A DNA stretch of 64,000 bases, taken from contig JACVVK020000228.1 in assembly GCA_018292915.2 (NCBI GenBank), positions 382,501 through 446,500 on the forward strand. Reading direction: 5' to 3'. This DNA comes from Batillaria attramentaria (Eukaryota; Mollusca; Gastropoda; Batillariidae). Position numbers and translations under genes: made by a program. Within the stretch, counting starts at the first letter, position 1. The number at the start of each line of letters is the position of its first letter. The notes below the pieces were generated by a model. The model was not told the DNA's origin, searched no databases, and was given only the letters and a program-made list of their open reading frames with translations. Positions 34,105 through 44,947 of the stretch are shown here, one piece after another.

Positions 34105-34489
34105 GATTTATTATCTAGACGAAAGTGTACATATGTTTGAATATATTAGGCATACAACAGAGAGAGAGAGAGAGAGAGAGTAAAGCTGTTATGCTGATCG
34201 GGTTCATTCCTGTAATTCCTTTTCGGAAGATGTGGGCGCAGAGAAAAGAAGAACCAACGGGGCTTCGGGCTAGCCTGTTATCTCCTGCTGCAGGTGATGA
34301 GTCAAGTGGGCAAGTCAAGTCAGGCAAGTCCAGTATTATTAACTAATTCAGGAACGGAAGATGCAGCATTGGCGGATCTACAGGTCACATAATACAGGTC
34401 AAATGGAGAAGGTCAGTAATAATAATAATAATAAATTGTTCTTGTATGGCGCAGAAAGTCTGCCCAAGAGCCGGAGCACTCAGTGCGCG

Positions 34490-34492
<3 letters not shown>
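34105..34492 (+). repeat. Recurrent (GA)n-linked block, copy 4
   Basis: Twin of 26067-26437, with GA at 34159-34180 and the same extra GTCAAGTCAGGCAA. Confidence 0.75.
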
Positions 34493-34525
<33 letters not shown>

Positions 34526-34529
34526 CGAC

Positions 34530-34585
<56 letters not shown>
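34493..34585. repeat. (CA)n microsatellite, interrupted
   Basis: Twin of 26438-26532, broken by GACCGACGG. Confidence 0.95.
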
Positions 34586-34587
<2 letters not shown>

Positions 34588-34953
34588 CGGACGTGGGATA
34601 CAGGGGAGGATACAGTAAAAAAAAAAAAAAATTGTTGAAAGCTTGCCGAAACAGATAGGTTTTAAGGTGTGCCTTGAACTGTGACAGAGCAGGGAGATTC
34701 CTAAGTGAGACGGGCACGTAAGTAAGAGTGTGATATTATTGACATAAATTTCCTTTGTTTTCCTCAAATTTTCACATGTGCTTAAAGTGCATTAATTTTA
34801 ACCTATGTGTGTGGGAATGGATAAGAGGCATGTTTGGTATGTCAGAAAATGATAGGCTTGGCTTGACAGGCGGCCTGTTCTGTGTTGTTCCGTCATGATC
34901 AGACTGAAATGGTGACAGTCGTGTACTTTCATAGCAATACAGTACGCGGGACA
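34586..34953. other. R5 unit distal flank, left of solo LTR
   Basis: No gene seen. Twin of 26.53-26.89 kb. Confidence 0.6.
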
Positions 34954-34958
34954 CTGTT

Positions 34959-36128
34959 TGTCACAACCCGCTTCGGGTCTACTGAATAAATCCGCTGCGG
35001 CGGAGCTTTGTGCCGCGTTATTGTGTTGTGTTGTGTGCACGTGCGTGTGTGGATATCGTGACACGGATAGACCGTCAAGCACGGGCAGACCGTTAAGCAC
35101 GGGCTCGACTAGCCTCGGTCAGCACTTCGGACCGCGTGACCACCGTCCCTAAGCTATTGCCTTTTCGCCATTGACCGTGCGAGGGTGGACCGCTCGTCGC
35201 GGGCTAGCTCAACGCTAGGGGAACTGGTTCCGACGACCAGATTCTGGTAGCTGTTCGGTCAGCGCCAAGGTGTTTCCTGACGCTGGGATTCGAGGGCCGG
35301 ACGGGTAGGTGTCTTTTACCTAGGTGGGCCCTATTCAGTGCGCCGTTTGGGTGCGTGTAGCGGGCGGGGCGTGGGCCGGTCGTGCTGGGTCGAGCTGAGG
35401 GGGAAGCCTGCCCGAGTTGGTTTACCTTGACGTGTTTGTGTGTCCTACTCTATCTGCCTGTCTCTCTACGTTTGTGTATGTATGTCCCGTTAGCGTTATA
35501 TAAATACAACTCTTATTCTAGACTAGCCTGGGGTAAGGCTACGGGACTGGCAAAAGCCTAGCACTGGGGACGAGGGGGGAGGTGAATGTATGACCACCGG
35601 ACTGATCCCGGCCATCCAGGCCTTTTTTCTTTCTGTATTCCCTTCTCTTCTTGCGGTGACGTCCCTGTCTCGAGGCATCTCAGAGGGGAACGACCAGACG
35701 GCGGAGCGCGGGGCTGCTACGGGAGTAGGCCACCGTTCCCTGGATCGTAAGCACCCGACCGCCATGAAGGACTGCTGCGCATGAGTGCCTGGGACTGCTA
35801 CGGGAGACAGCCACAGTCCACCGTCTACGGGAGACGACCAGTCCACAGTCTACTGGAGACGACCACAGTCCACGAACTATCAGGCTGGTCACTCACTGTC
35901 TCACTCGCTCAAGTGTCCTCGTGCGTGCTACGCGGCTGCCGGTTCCCTAGACTGCCTCATTACTTAGGACGCTCCCTAGAGCTAGAGTGTATTAATATGA
36001 TGTGTAGTTGTCTTAGTTGTGTGTAGGGGAAGGGTGGGGTTCTGTGTATAAACTGTATCTAAGTGTAAATATTGTGTCCATTGCTGGTGTTCCGTGCGAG
36101 AGCGTGCTGAGTGAGTGCGCGTGTGACA
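34959..36128 (+). mobile_element. Solo LTR with 5-bp target duplication
   Basis: 1170 bp beginning TGTCACAACC and ending GCGCGTGTGACA. The termini TGTCACA/TGTGACA are inverted repeats. CTGTT lies immediately before (34954-34958) and after (36129-36133). The empty site is seen in the R4 copy at about 26.90 kb. A TATA motif TATATAAA at 35497-35504 suggests plus-strand transcription. No internal retroelement sequence, so recombination between two LTRs is likely. Inserted after the R4/R5 duplication. Confidence 0.85.
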
Positions 36129-36133
36129 CTGTT

Positions 36134-36714
36134 GCCAGCGACACAGTCACCGTGACCATAAACTTACGACGGGTAAAAAAGTTAAATCAGTATAGAGATT
36201 TGCAAATGCCACTTCTCTTGGTATGGTACGGTCTCCTGCGATTTCCACCTCTTTTCCATTGTCAATGATCTCCGCTTACAGAAGATGTTGATATCACAAT
36301 TAGTGTACTATGCGTCCTCAATACATGGTAAGCGGCCTTCAGTATCGTCGTAAATATACGATATTGATCATTTTCGCTCTGATTTGTACTGTTGGCTGAG
36401 ACAAAATAGCGAGCTGCTGGCAGCGCGCGGCGAAGAAACCTTCAGTATACAAGAACTCACAGAACGTACACACATTTAGCAATGCTAATATGGTTACGTA
36501 CGCGTTAGCTCAACCTACAGTTACGCACATCAGATCTCACAGGTCCACAGCTGCATGCACCGGAACAAACAGCGTTTGTATTTTCCAAGATTCTTTTATT
36601 CACCGAGCATTCATACCGGCGTACCTTCCTCCTCCATTCCCCTCCTTCCAACACAACATGTCACAGTTACACCCAAAACAACTCGTACATACTCTAGCTT
36701 ACTAAGGGACACGG

Positions 36715-36718
<4 letters not shown>
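36134..36718. other. R5 unit distal flank, right of solo LTR
   Basis: Twin of 26.90-27.48 kb. No gene seen. Confidence 0.6.
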
Positions 36719-36770
<52 letters not shown>

Positions 36771-37438
36771 CTCACGCTGTCTGGTACAAGTACAATGTTC
36801 ACGGGGAGACTGGCAGACACATCATGCTCCAAAGAAGGCCAGGCGGGGAGAAGGTCGCTCTTTCACACAACGGTCCCGGCGGCTTGCGATGTCCCAAACG
36901 GGTGTCTTGTCATCGTGCCAGCACGCTGTAACGTTACAAAATATCCACCGATCATTCTCTGGTGTCAGTCTGGTCTACAAAACGTGTGTCAAGAATGTCC
37001 GTTATCCCACAGTCTACAACATTTATACTAACTCAATTCTATGTTTTCCTTTTCCTAACAACAGTCTTCAAAACAATATGTGGCTTTATATGATCTAGTA
37101 GTGAAAATGGATCACATACTGAAACGCCATTTTCAAAACCAGATTTATCAAAGCCAATACAACATGAATAAAAATATTTACCTCAGGCCAACGAACATTC
37201 AAATCCATTCACGCATATGTATAGGTAGCGCTTCCAGGCATCAGTTTCAAGGTCGAGTCTGTCCCCATGCAAGGCTCAGGGAAACGTGACCGCTACCCGA
37301 GCCGTTTTCACTCCCCTAACACTAGCCACAGCACGTGGTACCCTGCCACGGTACCCTACCGTGCTCACAGCTCACTAGCACAAACTATACTGACAAACAA
37401 AAGAAATGTTAAAATAATTTAGAAATCTTTGGTTATCT

Positions 37439-37488
<50 letters not shown>
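36719..37488. other. Two (CA)n tracts enclosing a copy-specific insert
   Basis: (CA)n at 36719-36768 and 37440-37488. The R4 twin has a single (CA)n, so 36769-37439 (about 670 bp) is extra in this copy. The insert was not recognised. Confidence 0.55.
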
Positions 37489-37490
<2 letters not shown>

Positions 37491-37960
37491 TGTACAAACC
37501 ACTCCATAGTTTGGAGTCATATATGGTCGGCAAGGTGGCCTGCAGTGTACCACCACAATTTAATTTGTTCAGAGTCCTTCACAACATCCGAACACAATGT
37601 ACACAATCATTTACAACACATGTCATAAAATTCACTTTATTTATTATCTAACAAGAAGCAAGAAAAAATAACCCCCTCAGTTACAATGACATCACTGTAG
37701 ATAATCTTCGGAAATAGCATCACTGGGATCATTTGTTAACGAATGCAAAGAATGAAAAGGTGGATGGAAGTTAGAGGAAGCAGATATGTTTGGAGAAATA
37801 TCTCACCTTGTTCAGAGTGGCAGATGCTGCTCCAAATTAAAATGGTTCGACTTTGCTTGGATGACGATCGAAGCACGGCTTACGTCACATTTCTGATGAC
37901 GTTTTTCTGAAGAACTTTGTATTTTGAACGAGGGGCCCTGTTGCCACGAGTGTGCCACAT
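37489..37960. other. No gene seen
   Basis: Starts TTGTACAAACCACTCCAT as at 27.51 and 47.12 kb; the remainder is unassigned. Confidence 0.4.
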
Positions 37961-37963
37961 GGG

Positions 37964-38129
37964 CGTTAGGCTGGCGCTTGGCGGTCAGCCCAGATTGTGG
38001 ATCCGCGATAACGCAGGGAGGAAGTCTATCATGGTTGTGCTGGAGGGCGGTAGGCTGGCGCCTGGCGGTGAGCCCAGATGTGGATCCGCGATACCGCAGG
38101 GAGGAAGTGTATCATGGCTGTACTGGAGG
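37964..38129. repeat. Two-copy tandem repeat, period about 83 bp
   Basis: GGCTGGCGCYTGGCGGTSAG, then GTGGATCCGCGATAMCGCAG, occurs at 37970 and 38050. The copies differ at a handful of sites. Confidence 0.75.
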
Positions 38130-38159
38130 GCAACTGGAGGGTACCCAATGGGCAGTACT

Positions 38160-38840
38160 GGGAGCCCAGAATATCATGGTCAGCCAAGGTGGGGCCAGGG
38201 CTGGTACCATAATAATGCTTTATCGTATTGAGGTCTGCGGGGACGCTGCTGATTTAAATTAAAAAGTTTCCAGATATGGTGGCATTGTCTCGTTGAAGAT
38301 TTTATGTATGAATACACACTTATTGTAAGTAAGCTGGTGTTCAAGGCTGAGAAGATTAAGGTGTTTTTTTAATGGATCAGTTATGTGAATTAGCTGAGAA
38401 AGTAAATATACGTTTTTCGAAAGTTTTACACAATGCATTTATCTTGGCCTCCCATTTCAGCTGATCGTCAGCAATAACACCTAAAAATCGATGGTCTGTA
38501 ACTTGCTGAACCGGCTGGCCGTTCAAACAAAGGTGTAATGGGGACAGATGGCGCTGATGTTTTTGCCGCGTTGTGACTAGCATACTTTGTGTTTTATTGG
38601 GATGTAAGACCATGTGGTTGTCATGACGTCATGTTACTACTTCATTTATGCTATCTTGCAAACACATGTTTATTTCTGATACGTGTTTGCCAGTAGCATG
38701 CAAACTAGTATCATCAGCAAACATATCGCAATTTACATTTGTGTCAGTGACATGCAGGGGTAGGTCGTTAATAAACAGGATAAATAGCAATGGACCTAAG
38801 ATGGACCCCTGCGGTACCCATAACGAACATGCCCATCGGC
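38160..38840 (-). mobile_element. LINE reverse transcriptase fragment, decayed
   Basis: The minus strand encodes PQGSILGPLLFILFINDLP and CDMFADDTSLH (RT motifs 4 and 5, FADD active site), then after a frame break the thumb-like FLGVIADDQLKWEAKINALC. Further left a frameshifted tail LEHQLTYNKCVFIHKIFNET matches the usual C-terminal region, with the intervening part deleted. The upstream palm motifs are missing. Jockey/CR1-like by motif spacing (recalled knowledge). Confidence 0.75.
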
Positions 38841-38881
38841 GAGAGGGGGTGTTTGTGGGCTTAACGTCCTTTTCCACCACA

Positions 38882-38917
<36 letters not shown>
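38841..38917 (-). repeat. SINE family I tail and (GA)n
   Basis: SINE 3' end at about 38851-38884 (GGACGTTAAGCCCACAAACA on the minus strand), then (GA)n 38885-38917. Confidence 0.75.
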
Positions 38918-38921
<4 letters not shown>

Positions 38922-39206
38922 AATGCCAATGACAATCCTTTATTTTCCAGCGGTAGAAGATTTTGGCCAAAAGGCCAGTTTACAACCTTGCCGTTGCTAG
39001 ACTACAGTACGAGAGTAAAAGTAAGCTTAGGATTATACACATTACAGACATTTAAAACTGAAATACAAGAAGGCAGAGAATAAGCATAATAGTTAAAATA
39101 GATGGCAAAGATAACCAAGAAAACAGCAATGATTAAAGTTAATGCAAACTAACATAATTGTGTAAATATTAACATGTTGGGTGTTTATACATGACTACGG
39201 TAATAA
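38918..39206 (-). mobile_element. LINE 3' UTR-like remnant
   Basis: The minus strand reads AACTGGCCTTTTGGCCAAAA, then ACCGCTGGAAAATAAAGGAT, then GTCATTG repeats, the pattern of a LINE 3' end. AATAAA at 38944-38939 could also end R6 transcripts, about 280 nt past its stop. Confidence 0.5.
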
Positions 39207-39221
39207 GAGAGAGAGAGAGAG
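39207..39221. repeat. (GA)n tract next to R6 stop
   Basis: Touches the R6 stop codon. Confidence 0.85.
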
Positions 39222-40373
39222 TCAGAACTCATCATTTTCAAAATCTGTTTTGGCAGCAGTACACTCCTCTGAATTTTGACTGAAATTAGTCATGTGTGTG
39301 CTGGAAACCTGTTTTGATGTTGGCAAATCAGTCTGACGCACAGATAAACACACTAATTGTCGGAGTTCCTGTCGGAATTTTGTACCCGTCAAGCAGTACA
39401 GATAAAAGTTAACTGCGCTATTACTGTACCAGGTCGCGTTTCCCCAAAACAGTACAAACCTTAAGATTGCGGCGAATGATTCCTCTTTCCATCGTTCACG
39501 GTTGACGAAATGACTCAGATAAAAGAGTGTAATCACATATGGAGATGTCAACAATAAAAATGCCGCAGACAAAACAACAAGAGTTACTGTGACAGACGAA
39601 GCTTTCTTTTCACGATCCGAAACCCCGTGCGTGTGACCTGTTGCCAGAGTCATTCGGGCTTTACGTACGGACACCGTCAGTTTCCATATCAGTATAGAGT
39701 TACTGATGGCAAGGAGAACAAATGGAATAAACGATGAGATAAGCAGATCTACAATGGACCATATATTGTACACGAAACTTTGGTATTCATCAGATGGCAT
39801 GATACACTGATATGAAGTGCTATTCCCCCGCAGAACTAGCTCATATCCCATCAGAAAATGGGTATGCATCAGAAATATGAACAAAAACAAAGCAATCGTA
39901 AATATTTTCGATTTCTTTTGAGTACAAATCACCCGGATACGATGTGGCCAGACCACAGAAGCAGCTCTCTGAAATGTCATAGCCACCAACAACCAGGGGG
40001 ACAACACTCCTGTGCTGTAAATCAGATAAATAGACACTTTACAGAAGACGACATTTAGCTTCGCAATGTCAACACTGAATGTGTAATTGAGCCATTGCCT
40101 TAAAAGACCTGAATATAAAAGAGTCAAATCTGAGACGGCAAGCGCCACAAAAAGCACATTCAAAGCGGATCCCTGTGATCGCATTCTGTGGAGAACAGCA
40201 ATAATCATCACGTTTCCAAATGTGCCAAAAAGCAAAATTATAGGCGTAAGGATTTTTTCCAAGAATGGACGTACTGCGTTCAAAGCCAGAGTAGTGTCAG
40301 TGAGTTCTACGTTGTAAGCACTCGTTGAAACATTGGTGCCGCCAATACTTCCATTTGAAGTGGACTGCTCCAT
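39222..40373 (-). CDS. R6: class A GPCR, intronless coding exon
   Basis: 383 residues, clade B, colinear with R4/R5 and starting MEQSTSNGSIGGTNVSTS. GTFGN in TM1, SD in TM2, FCKV before TM3, FQRAASVVWPHRIRVIC in place of a DRY region, sequon NST in ECL2 and C190, SFIPF in TM5, TSPY in TM6, NSAVNFYLYCLTGTKFR at TM7/helix 8, tail ending DFENDEF. The ICL3 coding stretch (about 39590-39720) is almost base-identical to R4 and R5, while the helices around it are more diverged. The ATG at 40373 matches its paralogues. An acceptor lies at 40553; no exon-1/TATA module was found to its right. Complete, likely functional. Confidence 0.92.
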   Translation of the reverse strand: MEQSTSNGSIGGTNVSTSAYNVELTDTTLALNAVRPFLEKILTPIILLFGTFGNVMIIAVLHRMRSQGSALNVLFVALAVSDLTLLYSGLLRQWLNYTFSVDIAKLNVVFCKVSIYLIYSTGVLSPWLLVAMTFQRAASVVWPHRIRVICTQKKSKIFTIALFLFIFLMHTHFLMGYELVLRGNSTSYQCIMPSDEYQSFVYNIWSIVDLLISSFIPFVLLAISNSILIWKLTVSVRKARMTLATGHTHGVSDREKKASSVTVTLVVLSAAFLLLTSPYVITLFYLSHFVNRERWKEESFAAILRFVLFWGNATWYSNSAVNFYLYCLTGTKFRQELRQLVCLSVRQTDLPTSKQVSSTHMTNFSQNSEECTAAKTDFENDEF

Positions 40374-40555
40374 GTTTTCAACTAAGTTGAATGTTCAACC
40401 AGTGGAACACGTTTCAGGAACAGCTGTAACAAATATTCTAACTCTGACGGCAGTATAAACCTAATCTTTGCCCCAGTGTCCTTCAAACAGAAAACAGAAA
40501 CTTTGAGGTTGTTCACAGCAGTCGGGTAACGTTCCGCTCCTGTTGTTGAAACCTG
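40374..40555 (-). promoter_or_regulatory. R6 5' UTR with 3' splice site
   Basis: The minus strand reads CCCGTTATTTTCCAG then GTTTCAACAACAGG; the exon starts at 40552. Homologous to the R2 acceptor. Confidence 0.5.
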
Positions 40556-40854
40556 GAAAATAACGGGCAGATTAGGATAACACGGTATTTTTCCGAAACA
40601 AATTTAAACTGAGGCTATTCAAAACATCTGCATGGTCTTTAGGGTCTTTCCATGAATAAGCAAGGGTTTAAATGTCTTCAAGAATTTTGTGGAATCAGTG
40701 TCAATTTTCCTGGAGCAGATGTCAGACGGTAGTTTGATGGCAACCTAACTTTCAGAAGGACGAATTAATCAGCTCTAGGTTATGATAATAGTCATACAAA
40801 TTTGCCAAAATGCTGCTTTTAATCAAAAGTAAATCTGGCCTCGAACAGCAGTAA
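40556..40854. other. No gene seen
   Basis: Unassigned sequence between the R6 UTR and a receptor fragment. Confidence 0.4.
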
Positions 40855-41043
40855 CTACCTTTCAGAGGTCATTACATTCCCGAAAGTTCCTAAAAGAAGA
40901 ATCAATGGCGAGACAACAGTACCCGTAACTTTCCGCGCTCTCAGAAATGTTTCTGTCAGTCCATCTTTTTCTTCAAAATTCAAACCTGTAGGAAAAGAGA
41001 CATCAGTGGTATTTGCAGGGTGGCCTCCAAAGGACACATTCAT
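40855..41043 (-). pseudogene. Receptor fragment: N-terminus and TM1
   Basis: 62 codons, MNVSFGGHPANTTDVSFPTG through TVVSPLILLLGTFGNVM, then TSER and a stop. This matches the N-terminus and TM1 of the family but no copy closely, so it is the stump of a separate lineage. Everything from TM2 on is gone. Confidence 0.75.
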
Positions 41044-41639
41044 CTTTTGTTGTTTAGTACTTTGTCCTTAGCTTTCGAGAGAATTTTATTTTTTTACAGT
41101 TTAAAAAAATAGCATTCGGTTTAAGAAGGCTTTTGGTGATATGTAATCAAGAGTGTTACAACCAGACGCTTAAAGATGACCTCTGAAGAAACACGTAGGG
41201 TGTGGTCAGTTTTTGAGGAAATACGCCTTTGCAAAAGTAGAACACAGATGTAGCTGATTCCTTTCTCCTTCGTCTCCTCCTCCTTCTGTGTTTTTTATCT
41301 GAAGAAAAAGCTAAAATTGTGAAATTCAAGGAGTTTTTGCGTCCTACGATGCCATACCTCTGTGAGTGAGTGAGTGAGTTTTTATGGCAGGCAACAAAGA
41401 CTAATTCGCGATTAATTGTGCCTGCACTACTTGATACAACAAACAAAATATTTCCTTGGACAAATGGTGGAAACTTGTCTACGGGGCAGTATAAACCTAG
41501 CACATGCAGGAGACGCTGTACCTTCTTGCTTATTCATCGAACTTCCGATTAACAAGCGTAGAAAACAAATATGAATTAGCTTACAACTGGGTCAAACAAA
41601 CATAAATACTAAGCGCACATACAGCAAATATTTAGCTGT
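41044..41639. other. Unassigned; short (ACTC)n repeat
   Basis: 41359-41425 (minus strand) matches 46.43-46.50 kb: CGCGAATTAGTCTTTGT, then GCCTGC, then AAAAACTCACTCACTC. This looks like the 3' end of a short retroposon. No gene seen. Confidence 0.5.
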
Positions 41640-42109
41640 TACACGGTATGACGTGGTTGAATACCCACTAGTATTTGCTCCTTAACTGTTACCTTGTTTA
41701 AAGCGTGTGTCCTTTCAGTGCTATTACCTGTGTCGCTGTTTAGCAAACAAAGGCGGGTAGACCGGCTCTCACTCTGTCTGTAGACAACTGGGGATTTCTT
41801 GGCAGTATTTTGGCATAAAGTAAGTGCATTCCATCTGAAAATACATAACAGTAAGGTGCTAAATCCCACATGCTGACGTACAGATACTTTTGCACTCGAA
41901 TACACTCGCTGAGGGCCTAAAGATTAGGCATTGAACCGTATTTTGGGCAGGGACAATAATAATAGGGGGACCACTGCAGGTTTTGCCGTTCCACTTGTAA
42001 GCAGCGCGCCTTATAGATACTGACAGCCTTCGCTGTTGACGGACAATAACGACGAACTCCACAATTTACGGCATCTCATCAAATGCAGAACAAAAACAAT
42101 CATACTTAC
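41640..42109. other. Unit flank (copy of 1.8-2.18 and 15.4-15.75 kb)
   Basis: No gene seen. Well conserved, including TTGGCAGTATTTTGGYRTAA and GAAAATACATAACAGTAAGG. Confidence 0.6.
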
Positions 42110-42250
42110 GTTCGGCAGCATACAGGTTTTCACAAGGTTCTAACAAGGACTTACGTGTTCGATCGCAGAATGACTAGCGTCTCTATGATACAAGACTTAC
42201 AGTCCCACTGCTGCTTTTAACCTGAACTATTAGATCAACACATTTATATT
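42110..42250 (-). promoter_or_regulatory. Orphan copy of the R3-type promoter/exon 1
   Basis: Donor GTAAGTATG (42109-42104) and ATATAAAT upstream, as at 15753-15893. The receptor it once served is lost or reduced to the 40.86-kb stump. Confidence 0.35.
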
Positions 42251-42629
42251 CTCTGATGCTGCCCACAGGATCACTTTTCTTTTCGAATAAATCCGCATAA
42301 GTCACCGTGAACTCTCTGGTGTAAAGGGAAAAACACGTCTTCTTGGGAGCAATCATTGACACCGAGGCTGCACGCCGGGGAATGGTAGAGTGCCCTTTGC
42401 CTGTGGCGCTGAATGAGTAAGTTACGTGAACGTGTCTATTGTAACTGCACGGAAATGTAAAAACTCAGTGCGAGATAATTATATTGGCGGTTTCGCATCA
42501 GAACGGGGAAAATCTCCCAGCGCTAGTGACTGCTTTGACTTATCCGAAGCGAAAATGGGAAATTTTGTTTGAGATAACCGAAGTTTGACTTATCCGTTTG
42601 GACTACTTTTTCGACTTGTCAGTCGACTT

Positions 42630-42760
42630 ATCATCAAAACCTCAGCGTCGTTCATAGCTTTCACCAGTGCAATTTTTTCATCGTCAACATGTAGAGTGGT
42701 AGACGCTGAAAGCATACTGCTGACAGTTCCGTTTCAAATGAGACTCACTTTGAAGAGCAC
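42630..42760 (-). pseudogene. Receptor N-terminus remnant
   Basis: The minus strand reads NGTVSSMLSASTTLHVDDEK then IALVKAMNDAEVLM, with a stop before NGT and no ATG. Paralogue of 16266-16400; the same left breakpoint shows it predates the unit duplication. Confidence 0.75.
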
Positions 42761-43266
42761 TATGAGTAGGTTTGTGCAGAGAGAGCTGACGAGATACGTG
42801 TTAGGTAGAGATGTGTGAAAATTAATAGTTTGACTATAACTCTTGAGTTTGTCTTATTTTTGTCTGGAAGCTCTCTAAAGCAGAATGCAGAACGTCCGCT
42901 GTTGAACCTCTCTGTCGTTACATACAGTTTGGCGATATTCCACCTTCTTTGTTGAAGTGTGGAAACGAAAGAACTGATCGTAACAGATTAGACCAAGCCT
43001 TTTTCAGGAAAAATGGTAACCATTGGGACAAAGTTACAATGCACGCTTCATGGTGGATTAGAATGGATTTTTTAATAGAAGTATCGTCAGTACAAGAAAC
43101 TAACGGAGCTGTAATAGTAAATTGACCGTCATCTTTTTCACTGTCACAAACAACAACAACAAAAACCTGAAGTTTTCTAATCCCTTTGATAGTAGGTTCA
43201 GTCGTTCTTCTGCCGAAAGAAATCAATACACAACGAGTACTAGCAAACGAAATTGTTCATAACAGT

Positions 43267-43312
<46 letters not shown>

Positions 43313-43638
43313 GCTGCCTAAGCGTTTATCCAACATTCATCCAACAACTGGATCCTAGTTACCAGAGAGATTATAGTAGATGGAGATGATAGTATCAGAC
43401 AAAATTCAAACACTACATTCCGAAGCTGAAACCAATCACTTAGAAATTTAGCCGACACATTTTATATGAAAGAGAAGTAGGTTTCGAGAAAAAAAATATA
43501 CCATAGAAATTAAGTTTACTATATTTTGTTGTTGTTGTTTATTGTTTGTCAGGAATTCAGTTGAGAGCTATTAGCAACAATAAATTAATATAGAGATATA
43601 TAGAGAAAAAAAATGACCTATAAAGTACGTGTACACGC

Positions 43639-43698
<60 letters not shown>

Positions 43699-43987
43699 TT
43701 GCTAAATGATGGTAAAAATATTATTCAAAGTAATTTATTACACCGATTACAGCATATTTTTGGCAAATAGCTGTGCAGTAATTTAGGGATGACAGCTGTG
43801 TTTTTTTGTTGTTGTTTTTTTACTTAGCTATAAGCCGTGACTACATAATTGACGAATATGTAATTTAGCGTTTGAGGAAACAGGAAATGATTGTCAGAAT
43901 TCGCAGGTTTTTTTTTTTAAGAGGTAATACAGGACAGAATTAGCATTAACTGCTACATAAATTTGTTGAGCGAGGAAATCTGGCTGG
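42761..43987. other. Unit flank with (CT)n and (GT)n
   Basis: No gene seen. (CT)n 43268-43309, (GC)n/(GT)n 43637-43697. At 42965 an acceptor-like TTCTTTCGTTTCCAC has C where R1-R3 have the G of AG. Confidence 0.65.
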
Positions 43988-44033
43988 TTTATTATCTGGA
44001 CGAAAGTGGAACTATTTGAATATGATAAGCATA

Positions 44034-44068
<35 letters not shown>

Positions 44069-44285
44069 ACTTATGTTGAACGGGTATGTTCCTGTAATTA
44101 CTTTCTGCAGATGTGGGCGCAAAGAAAAGAAGAGCCAGCAAGGCTTCAGGCTCGCCTGTCACCTCCTGCTGCAGGTGATGAGTCAAGTGGCCAAGTCCAG
44201 TATTATCACAGTTCATTCAGGAAGAGGAGATGCGGCATTGGCGGATCTACAGGTCACATAATTATGTATTCATATGAACCTTTGT
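43988..44285 (+). repeat. Recurrent (GA)n-linked block, copy 5
   Basis: GA tract 44036-44067 and the conserved segment through GGCGGATCTACAGGTCACAT. Confidence 0.75.
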
Positions 44286-44624
44286 TTTCCTCAAAGTTTC
44301 AGGTGCTTAAAATGCATTTATCGTAACCTCTGTTTGTGGGAATGGTAAAAAATAGGCATGTTTGGTATGTCAGAAAATGGAAAGCTTGGCTTGAAAGGTC
44401 TTGTGTTCTGTGTCGTTCTGTCATGATTAGACTGAGTAGAAGCCCATGTAAAAATCTTACTTGAAATCTTCACATTACTAGGAGCCACTTCAAGCCACTA
44501 CTAGCGGGTAAGGCCCATGCCTTGTGTAATAGTGGCTTCAAGTGGCTTCATCTGGTGTGCAGTGGCTTGCTTTTTATTTCAGCGTCTTCTCATATAGCGG
44601 GCAGGGCTGGTCGGGCTCGGGCTA
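44286..44624. other. Unit flank with hairpin
   Basis: GAGCCACTTCAAGCCACTA and TAGTGGCTTCAAGTGGCTTC form a stem at about 44482-44551, as at 18084-18152. No gene seen. Confidence 0.6.
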
Positions 44625-44947
44625 TTAACTCATTCAAGACCGGCCAGTGTTTTCCTCAGCCATCCCCTGTAGACGGGCCGATTTGTGACGTTCAGGAAAA
44701 CAACAACAACAACAACAAACATAAAAAAATAACAAAACAAGATACAGACGACATTTTCAGGGTAGTTTACTACGATATTTATGCAGCTATTGCTGAAATT
44801 TCAGCTTTCAAACTTAAATATCTTTGTTGTTAGTCATGTTGTACAAGAGAATCACGATCCGCATAATTATGTGGCTGTTCGTCTGAAACCGATGTGTACT
44901 GTAGGGTCACATATGCGGCCATTCGTCCGGAAAGAGCTAAGAGTTAA
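44625..44947. mobile_element. Insertion flanked by TTAA (MITE candidate)
   Basis: Begins TTAACTCATTCAAGACCGGC and ends GAGCTAAGAGTTAA. The R1 unit has nearly continuous sequence at the same place (3365-3380). Only TTAACTC is shared between the two ends, so the class is tentative. Confidence 0.45.

Noticed and set aside
40855..41043. Alternative first coding exon of R6
   Set aside because: R6 has its own complete N-terminus and acceptor; the fragment repeats TM1 and has no donor site.
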